This document shows, in pieces, positions 28,969 to 34,751 of a stretch of 34,751 bases of DNA. Positions within the stretch are counted from its first letter, which is position 1. Each line of letters begins with the position of its first letter. Position numbers and translations under genes: made by a program. Source of the DNA: an uncultured Peptococcaceae bacterium (GTDB lineage Bacteria > Bacillota > Peptococcia > Peptococcales > Peptococcaceae). Location of the stretch: assembly GCA_900553245.1 (NCBI GenBank), contig USCP01000002.1, positions 1 to 34,751 of the forward strand, in the 5' to 3' direction. Under the pieces are notes generated by a model. The model was not told where the DNA came from. It did no database searches and was given only the letters and a program-made list of their open reading frames with translations.

Positions 28969-31056
28969 TTATTTTAGTCCGCATACACTGACACATCGCG
29001 TTGATGGATTGTAGTCAACCGTCATCCCTAAATGTTCCGAAATGAAACGCAGCGGTACTAACGTACGATTTTTTATCACTTGAGCTGGAATATCCAGGGT
29101 GTATTCTTCACCATCGACAATAACTTCCGTAGCATCCACCATAAGTTCAATTTGATGACCCTTGTATGAAATTGTAATAGGGCTATTATTGTCAATCCAT
29201 TCGACATCGCCACCTAAGGCTTCTGTAATCAAACGAATTGGCACAAGCGTACGTCCTTTCACCGCAATTGCCGGTTGATCTAATGTATAGGTTTCGCCAT
29301 TTAACCAATATGTCGTGTCGTCGATATATAAGTCTAGCAAATTGTAATCATTGTTCCCCAGCCAAGCTTCCGCTTTGAGTTGACCAATTTGAGCGATTAT
29401 TTTGCCGTTAGCATAACCGGCAGTGTCAGCAATCGTTATTGTACCAGTGTTCGCACTACCTGTAAAGCCTTCAAGTTGCCAATCAGCAACACGTGGATCC
29501 AGCATGACAACCTTGCCATCTTTTTTTGTACCATACAGCGTTGCTTTTACCACAGAGCCATTGTTAACCATGAACTGGTCTGTTTTAATAGACAGACTTT
29601 TAAAGCCTTCTTCGCCAAGAATTTGAATGGTTCGCTTTTCCGTTAAACCTGATGCATGAGTAAAAGTAACAGTATCTGTCCCAGTTTTTAAGCCAAGATA
29701 ATATAAACCATTTGATGCACCAAGTCCGTAATCGGAATGGATGCTATATTCGCTCGGATTTACATTCAGTGGATGATAATACTGATCCACAGCTTTGCCT
29801 ACGCCCATCTTCACAGTTTCGCCAACAACCATCGTTGATGGTCCGCTTGTTTCAAAAGATGCAAGCTCTCCCATCGGCGCCGAATTGTAGATACCAATGC
29901 CATTGACAACCGGGCGGAGCCAACCGTTTCCTTCCGGCGCAATAACAGTTGAGAGTGCGGTCTCACCATAATGCTTTAAGACCATTGTGGTAGAACCGCC
30001 ACCGTCAAGGTTGACAGCACGATCAACACCGAGATGTTGCATGAAATAGCCTAAGGTAGAAAGATGTGCACCGGCACTTCTATTTGTACGTCCTTCTGCA
30101 CAAACAAACCACAGTGTTTTCCCATCAGCAGAAACACCGGCTGCGGTACGCGCTCTAACACCGGCTAAAGCATTTAAATCTTTTGTATACGGCACCACGC
30201 GCCCGTGATCAACCAAAAGTGCGTGCCCACCCACTAGGAATTTCCAATTTTTATCCGGTGTTACCTTGGATTGAATCGTTACCTTTGAACCAATGGGACA
30301 ATGTTGTTTTATAAATGCTTCAGCTTTCCCGTTGACTTGTAAAATGGTTTTGCCATCAGGAACAGCGAAAGGGAATGTTTTTCCGTATGAAATTTGTTCA
30401 ACAACCCCTTGTGCGTTAACTAAAACCTCTGAATTTGTAGAATGTCCACGAGAAGTCGACGCCCACATATCATTGTACATCTGGATGAGATTAGTATGGC
30501 TTTCCGCGCCGGACGGGTCATGCCAATAATACGTCTTATTCAGTCCATCGATTGGGAAAGCCGCGCCATCTGCCGCAGTTAAACGACCATTATAGGCCAT
30601 GGCTTCGATACTTGCTACATTATCTTCAGTAATCCCCAACGAAAATATCCCTTGAATATCCGCAGGAGACGATGCCAATTGCCCATCAATAATAGATGGC
30701 CCTATTGGCGCACCTTCTAATGCCATATTAAAGAAATCCCCATTCAGCATGGCTGTAGCATTTGTCCGTTGAGCCATTGCCGGCACAGTCGCTTTTTGAT
30801 TATACTCTCCCTGGCCGGCTACTAACCGCAAATCAAGATAAGGGTCCGTTAAATCACACCGTAACACTTCAAACAAAATATTACCGTAGGATGTGCCCCA
30901 ATGATAAGATTCACGCACAACACCCGGCGCAATAGGTTCTTCTCCATTCTTAGTCGGTGCATCCGCCGCTTGGACACCGCTTATAAACAAGAAGCTACAA
31001 AGCCCAATCGTCAATACACTTTGAATGGTGCGCTTAAAAAAATGATGTTTCCCCAA
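28969..31056 (-). CDS. Secreted phosphodiester glycosidase-family (NAGPA) protein with C-terminal copper-amine-oxidase-N-like domain
   Basis: The 695-aa protein starts with a signal peptide (FKRTIQSVLTIGLCSFLFI and an SGVQAA cleavage region near residue 30). Residues about 80-390 form the NAGPA domain: MLNGDFFN near 104, RTAAGVSADGKTLWFV near 305 and NLDGGGSTTMV near 350. Family members cleave sugar-1-phosphodiesters or act on exported polysaccharide. A beta-rich stretch follows, then about 585-695 a CuAO-N1 domain with two repeats of the GRTLVPIR / NRTLVPLRF type, found in cell-wall-associated Firmicutes proteins. The start codon is a TTG at 31056, 9 bases after GGGAG. It acts outside the cytoplasmic membrane; its natural substrate is unknown. 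Confidence 0.88.
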   Translation of the reverse strand: MGKHHFFKRTIQSVLTIGLCSFLFISGVQAADAPTKNGEEPIAPGVVRESYHWGTSYGNILFEVLRCDLTDPYLDLRLVAGQGEYNQKATVPAMAQRTNATAMLNGDFFNMALEGAPIGPSIIDGQLASSPADIQGIFSLGITEDNVASIEAMAYNGRLTAADGAAFPIDGLNKTYYWHDPSGAESHTNLIQMYNDMWASTSRGHSTNSEVLVNAQGVVEQISYGKTFPFAVPDGKTILQVNGKAEAFIKQHCPIGSKVTIQSKVTPDKNWKFLVGGHALLVDHGRVVPYTKDLNALAGVRARTAAGVSADGKTLWFVCAEGRTNRSAGAHLSTLGYFMQHLGVDRAVNLDGGGSTTMVLKHYGETALSTVIAPEGNGWLRPVVNGIGIYNSAPMGELASFETSGPSTMVVGETVKMGVGKAVDQYYHPLNVNPSEYSIHSDYGLGASNGLYYLGLKTGTDTVTFTHASGLTEKRTIQILGEEGFKSLSIKTDQFMVNNGSVVKATLYGTKKDGKVVMLDPRVADWQLEGFTGSANTGTITIADTAGYANGKIIAQIGQLKAEAWLGNNDYNLLDLYIDDTTYWLNGETYTLDQPAIAVKGRTLVPIRLITEALGGDVEWIDNNSPITISYKGHQIELMVDATEVIVDGEEYTLDIPAQVIKNRTLVPLRFISEHLGMTVDYNPSTRCVSVCGLK

Positions 31057-31085
31057 AAGAATACACTCCCTTCATTGTAAGCTCT

Positions 31086-31115
31086 ATTATAGGAGACTTT
31101 TTCTTTTAGACTCAA
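31086..31115 (-). promoter_or_regulatory. Predicted promoter of the phosphodiester glycosidase gene
   Basis: On the minus strand TTGAGT (31115-31110), an 18-base spacer and TATAAT (31091-31086) lie 30 bases before the TTG start. Confidence 0.7.
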
Positions 31116-31150
31116 GGGTTCCGAGAGACTGTTGTTACATTGTTTCTTTC

Positions 31151-31179
31151 TTGACCATTATTTCTTCCTTTTTTATAAT
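31151..31179 (+). promoter_or_regulatory. Strong predicted promoter of the TtcA-like gene
   Basis: TTGACC (31151-31156), a 17-base spacer and a consensus TATAAT (31174-31179) form one of the best promoters in the window. The -10 covers the ATG at 31178, so translation of its transcript must start further downstream. Confidence 0.75.
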
Positions 31180-31213
31180 GAAATTAGTATTTACGAAGGA
31201 GTTGACTGAACTT

Positions 31214-31954
31214 TTGAAGGCTAATGAATGGCGTCCGTACAACAAGGATCTATTTGCTAAGATGAGAAAAGCCAGCCGTGATTTCGGGCTAATTGAAGAA
31301 AATGATTCGATTGCCATCGGCTTATCCGGAGGGAAGGATAGCACATTGATGCTATACGCGATGGCGGTATTAAAACGCACCTTGCCATGCAATTTCACGA
31401 TTCGAGCGGTTTCCTTAGATCTCGGTTGGGGCAATGATTACACTGATATGGCTGCATTTTGCGCTGCACTGGAAGTTCCTTTCGATATCATTCCCAGCGA
31501 AATCGGTCCATTGATTTTTGAAGAAAGAAAAGAAAAAAATCCATGTTCATTATGTGCACGTATGCGCCGCGGTGCCATTAACAATTGGGCTCATGAACAA
31601 GGATGCAATAAAGTAGCACTTGGACATCATATGGATGATGTTATTGAAACATTGCTCATGAGTATGTTTTATGAAGGACGTATTCAAACCTTTGCACCTC
31701 GAGCATATTTGACACGTTCTGAAGTAACGGTCATTCGCCCTATGGTTTACGTAGCAGAAAGTACCATTACAAAAATTGCACGTCAACTTGAGCTGCCACT
31801 AATCGTCAATAAATGTCCTGCCGATGGCTATACTACGCGCAGTGATATGAAATCTTTGTTATTAAAGCTTACGGCGGACAACCCAATGATTAAACAACGA
31901 ATTATGAGTGGCGTTGAGAAGGATTTATGGGGACAATATAAAATTCAAGATTAA
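31214..31954 (+). CDS. TtcA-family PP-loop ATP pyrophosphatase (probable tRNA 2-thiolation enzyme)
   Basis: The protein has the PP-loop IGLSGGKDSTLMLY (about residue 37 from this start), the cysteine pair PCSLCARMRRGAINNWA and GHHMDDVIETLL, with a further Cys in NKCPADG. This is the TtcA layout, in which three cysteines hold an iron-sulfur cluster and C32 of tRNA is thiolated. The substrate could also be another tRNA position. The start is uncertain. An ATG at 31178 lies inside the -10 of the promoter, whereas GAAGGAG at 31195-31201 precedes in-frame TTG codons at 31202 and 31214; only the latter has workable spacing (12 bases). It is the first gene of a plus-strand run with comM and the aminopeptidase. 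Confidence 0.85.
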   Translation: MKANEWRPYNKDLFAKMRKASRDFGLIEENDSIAIGLSGGKDSTLMLYAMAVLKRTLPCNFTIRAVSLDLGWGNDYTDMAAFCAALEVPFDIIPSEIGPLIFEERKEKNPCSLCARMRRGAINNWAHEQGCNKVALGHHMDDVIETLLMSMFYEGRIQTFAPRAYLTRSEVTVIRPMVYVAESTITKIARQLELPLIVNKCPADGYTTRSDMKSLLLKLTADNPMIKQRIMSGVEKDLWGQYKIQD

Positions 31955-31969
31955 AACGGAGGTGAGCGT

Positions 31970-33505
31970 ATGCTCGCACGTATTCATAGTGCTGCATTGA
32001 ACGGTCTTGCAGTCAATGCAATTGAGGTCGAAATTGACAGTAGCCGAGCCGTTCCGACTTGGGATATTGTTGGCTTAACGGATAGCGCCGTTAAAGAAAA
32101 GAAGGCATGCTTGGCAAAATCAATGAAGAACCAAGGCTTTGATATGCCTCCACGCCGTACGATTATCAATTTGGCACCAGCTTCTATAAAAAAAGAGGGA
32201 CCCTCCTTTGACCTTGCCATTGCAATAGCAATGCTTGCCGCTACCGAGCAAGTGCCACTTTCCGCATTAGAAAACACTGTCTTCATTGGCGAATTAGGCT
32301 TAGATGGCAGTATCCGTCCAGTAAAAGGGATTTTGCCAATTTCACTGGCTATGAAAGCAAGCGGCAAAGCGTTAATTACCTCTGCAGAAAACGGCGCAGA
32401 AGCAGCGATGAGTGGCATGCCAACCTTCGCCTTTGAAACTTTGGCACAAGCGGTTGATTATTTACATCATCCCGAAAATTTTCAGCCTATGAAACGACCG
32501 GATATTCAGCAAATTCTTGCAGATAACCCCCGTGTCGGCAATGATTTTTCGGATATCAAAGGTCAATACGAAGCAAAACGCGCGATGGAAATTGCTGCAG
32601 CCGGCGGCCATAATATTATTATGATTGGCTCCCCCGGTTCCGGCAAAACAATGTTAGCACGCGCCCTACAAACTATTATGCCACCGCTTTCTGTCGATGA
32701 ATGTTTAGAGTGCTCAAAGATTCATTCTATTGCCGGTCTTTTAAGCGCGACCTCTCCTCTTGTCACCGCCCGACCGTTTCGTTCCCCCCACCATACATGT
32801 TCACAGGCCAGTCTGATTGGCGGCGGTCATATTCCAACACCAGGCGAAGTATCATTAAGCCACAATGGTATTTTATTCATGGATGAATTTCCGGAATTCC
32901 AAAAAAATGTACTTGAAGCGTTGCGTCAACCACTAGAGGATGGTGAAGTCACTATTTCTCGCGTGAACGCCCAATTTACTTTCCCGTGTAATTTTCTTTT
33001 AGTTGCATCTATGAACCCTTGTCCATGTGGCTATCTCAACGACCCAAAACACGACTGCACCTGCACAGATGCTATCATCAATAGATACCAACGCAAAATA
33101 TCCGGTCCTCTATTGGACCGATTCGATATTCAAATCGAAGTAATGCCGGTCGAATTTAATGACCTATACAACGATACCCAGACGGAAGAATCTTCCGAGA
33201 CTATTCGTGAGCGTGTCAAAAAGGCGCGAGATATTCAATTAAAACGTTTTGCCGGTACCGGCATTTATTGCAACAGTAATATGACACAATCACAAATAAA
33301 GCAATATTGCCAACTTGATGATGCCTCAAAACGACTACTTCAACGCGCTTTTGAGAAATTAGGCATTTCTGCGCGTGCCCTTAATAGAATTCTGAAACTT
33401 TCACGAACCATCGCCGATCTCGATCACGCCGAGAATATTCAGTCTAAGCATATCGCAGAAGCGATTCAATATCGTGCTCTGGATAAAAAACTATGGAAAT
33501 CATAA
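31970..33505 (+). CDS. comM: YifB/ComM-family Mg-chelatase-like AAA+ ATPase
   Basis: The 511-aa protein has an N-terminal Lon-like domain (about 1-165, with PSFDLAIAIAMLAAT), an AAA+ domain with Walker A GSPGSGKTMLARAL near residue 222 and Walker B ILFMDEFPEF near 303, and a C-terminal Mg-chelatase-related domain with SARALNRILKLSRTIADL near 470. A four-cysteine cluster (NPCPCGY and CTC) near 350 is usual in the family. ComM acts as a branch-migration helicase in natural transformation of Gram-negative bacteria; its role elsewhere is less clear. GGAGGTGA lies before the ATG and the gap to the ttcA-like gene is 15 bases. Confidence 0.93.
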   Translation: MLARIHSAALNGLAVNAIEVEIDSSRAVPTWDIVGLTDSAVKEKKACLAKSMKNQGFDMPPRRTIINLAPASIKKEGPSFDLAIAIAMLAATEQVPLSALENTVFIGELGLDGSIRPVKGILPISLAMKASGKALITSAENGAEAAMSGMPTFAFETLAQAVDYLHHPENFQPMKRPDIQQILADNPRVGNDFSDIKGQYEAKRAMEIAAAGGHNIIMIGSPGSGKTMLARALQTIMPPLSVDECLECSKIHSIAGLLSATSPLVTARPFRSPHHTCSQASLIGGGHIPTPGEVSLSHNGILFMDEFPEFQKNVLEALRQPLEDGEVTISRVNAQFTFPCNFLLVASMNPCPCGYLNDPKHDCTCTDAIINRYQRKISGPLLDRFDIQIEVMPVEFNDLYNDTQTEESSETIRERVKKARDIQLKRFAGTGIYCNSNMTQSQIKQYCQLDDASKRLLQRAFEKLGISARALNRILKLSRTIADLDHAENIQSKHIAEAIQYRALDKKLWKS

Positions 33506-33521
33506 AGAAAGGACGTTATAA

Positions 33522-34631
33522 ATGGATCCAAGAAATAAACAACTTGCTCATGGACTAATCAACTACTCTACTCGTTTACAAAAAGGCGAGCGTATTTTAA
33601 TTGACATAAACGGCACTGACGCTTATCCGCTTGCAGAAGCGCTAATTGAAGAAGCCTATAAGGTAGGCGGTTATCCCTATCTTCATCTTGCTGACGCAAC
33701 TTTAAATCGCGCCTTACTAATGGGGGCCAGCGAAGAACAATTATCCTTTAACGCCGATTTATTACTTCGTCAAATGAAAGGAATGGATGCCTATATTGCG
33801 GTAAGAGCTGGCGATAACATTTCTGAGCTATCCGATGTACCAAAAGAGCAACTTAAATTGCAAAACAAAATATACGATGAAGTCTTAAATGAACGTGTTA
33901 ACAATAGCAAGTGGGTCGTTCTCCGCTATCCAAACGGTTCTATGGCACAACTCGCAAATATGAGCACCCACGCTTTTGAAGATTTTTACTATCAAGTATG
34001 TAATCTCGATTACGGTAAAATGAGTATTGCAATGGACGCTCTTGTAAAATTCCTCAATAAAACGGATCAAGTTCATATTATAGGGCCTGGTACAGATTTA
34101 ACCTTCTCTATTAAGGATATTCCTGCGATTAAGTGTGCAGGCGAATGTAATATTCCGGACGGTGAAGTTTATACTGCGCCTGTGCGTCACTCTGTAAACG
34201 GCACCATCACCTACAATGCACCATCCTTATATCAGGGGACTGTTTACGAAAATGTAAGCCTCACCTTTGAAAACGGAAAAATTATTCAAGCAACCGCTAA
34301 CGAAACCGAAAAGCTCAACACCGTATTTGATGCCGACGAAGGGGCTCGCTACATTGGTGAATTTGGCATTGGTGTCAATCCGTACATCAAACACCCAATG
34401 AAAGATATCTTATTTGATGAAAAAATCAGCGGAAGCATTCACTTTACACCGGGAAGTTGCTATGAAGATGCACCAAACGGCAATGACTCAACCATTCACT
34501 GGGACCTCGTTCTTATTCAAACAGAAGAATACGGTGGCGGTGAAATTTATTTTGATGACGTATTGGTTCGTAAGAACGGTCTCTTTGTGCCAGAAGAATT
34601 ACAATGTTTGAACCCTGAATACCTCGTATAA
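33522..34631 (+). CDS. M29-family aminopeptidase (AmpS/AmpT-like)
   Basis: The 369-aa protein matches thermophilic-type M29 metallo-aminopeptidases. The N-terminal domain (about 1-190) is followed by the metal site: CNIPDGEVYTAP near residue 210 and ARYIGEFGIGVNP near 275 supply the glutamates, GSIHFTPGSCYED near 305 the first His, and STIHWDLVLIQ near 328 the His-x-Asp pair. All expected ligands are present. It is a cytoplasmic dimeric exopeptidase of broad specificity in the family. It lies 16 bases after comM and ends the plus-strand run at a strong terminator. Confidence 0.92.
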   Translation: MDPRNKQLAHGLINYSTRLQKGERILIDINGTDAYPLAEALIEEAYKVGGYPYLHLADATLNRALLMGASEEQLSFNADLLLRQMKGMDAYIAVRAGDNISELSDVPKEQLKLQNKIYDEVLNERVNNSKWVVLRYPNGSMAQLANMSTHAFEDFYYQVCNLDYGKMSIAMDALVKFLNKTDQVHIIGPGTDLTFSIKDIPAIKCAGECNIPDGEVYTAPVRHSVNGTITYNAPSLYQGTVYENVSLTFENGKIIQATANETEKLNTVFDADEGARYIGEFGIGVNPYIKHPMKDILFDEKISGSIHFTPGSCYEDAPNGNDSTIHWDLVLIQTEEYGGGEIYFDDVLVRKNGLFVPEELQCLNPEYLV

Positions 34632-34656
34632 TTTTTTGTTTTTTCATCATTTACAT

Positions 34657-34694
34657 AAAAAAAGACTTCTGATTAAATATCAGAAGTCTTTTTT
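34657..34694 (+). terminator. Intrinsic terminator after the M29 aminopeptidase gene
   Basis: GACTTCTGAT and its complement form a 10-bp stem extended by A/T pairs around a 5-base loop, followed by a T run. The remaining bases to 34751 hold nothing I can support. Confidence 0.9.
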
Positions 34695-34751
34695 ATGGCT
34701 CTTCACGAATTTCGGTTGGAAAATAAAATAATTACAAAAACACGAGCATGC

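Noticed and set aside
31178..31180. ATG at 31178 as start of the TtcA-like gene
   Set aside because: It overlaps a consensus -10 and has no Shine-Dalgarno; the downstream TTG with GAAGGAG fits better.
34695..34751. Tail of a minus-strand gene entering from the right edge
   Set aside because: Short open frames exist but none shows a recognisable ending, and the stretch is too short to judge.
1..34751. CRISPR arrays, insertion sequences, prophage or tRNA genes
   Set aside because: I saw no spaced direct repeats of suitable length, no transposase or integrase motifs and no tRNA-like cloverleaf with a TTC-type arm.

Overview
The window reads as ordinary chromosome from a low-to-moderate GC anaerobic Firmicutes-type bacterium. 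A member of the Negativicutes (Veillonellaceae-like) is my best guess. The guess rests on gene content: tetrapyrrole genes ending in a CobA-HemD fusion, menaquinone genes, DapL-type diaminopimelate synthesis, ftsEX with an EnvC-like M23 protein, and a yhbY-proB-nadD-yqeK-rsfS cluster. I cannot name a genus from the sequence alone. I see no phage, insertion sequence, CRISPR array, rRNA or tRNA.

Positions 1-8390 (minus strand) form one tightly packed operon: a HepS-like subunit, a HepT-like polyprenyl diphosphate synthase, a CysG-N/Met8-like protein, hemA, hemC, cobA-hemD, hemB, hemL and the first 42 codons of miaB, which is cut by the window edge. Several junctions are stop-start overlaps. It makes uroporphyrinogen III and precorrin-2 (leading to cobalamin or siroheme) and the isoprenoid tail of menaquinone. 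MenA, which attaches that tail, is at 20.7 kb.

Positions 8467-10902 (minus) hold a purine-nucleoside-phosphorylase, mtnA and class II aldolase cluster. It looks like a salvage shunt for 5'-methylthioadenosine or 5'-deoxyadenosine ending in dihydroxyacetone phosphate. Positions 10952-20562 (minus) are envelope and housekeeping genes: ftsX, ftsE, dapL, a lipid kinase, murI, rsfS, yqeK, nadD, proB, yhbY, an EnvC-like M23 protein, a two-domain RNase H and a 2[4Fe-4S] ferredoxin. Three hairpins with terminator character interrupt this run with little or no room for new promoters.

From 20.7 kb the strands alternate: menA (+), an unreported-size 49-codon ORF and thiI (-), CoA-disulfide reductase with a rhodanese domain (-), a 604-bp AT-rich divergent region, a SulP/DauA-like permease (+), rnhB (-), an orphan 94-aa ORF (+), a DUF454 membrane protein and a secreted phosphodiester glycosidase (-), then ttcA-like, comM/yifB and an M29 aminopeptidase (+). 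Convergent pairs share strong bidirectional terminators.

The items most worth a second look are the 25.04-25.64 kb divergent region (a leader terminator before the SulP gene, repeated TTGTTAA motifs, and an 8-codon ORF behind an exact anti-Shine-Dalgarno complement), the MTA/5'-deoxyadenosine shunt, the CysG-like protein lacking the usual catalytic Asp, and the small orphan proteins. I found no convincing wholly new multi-gene system.
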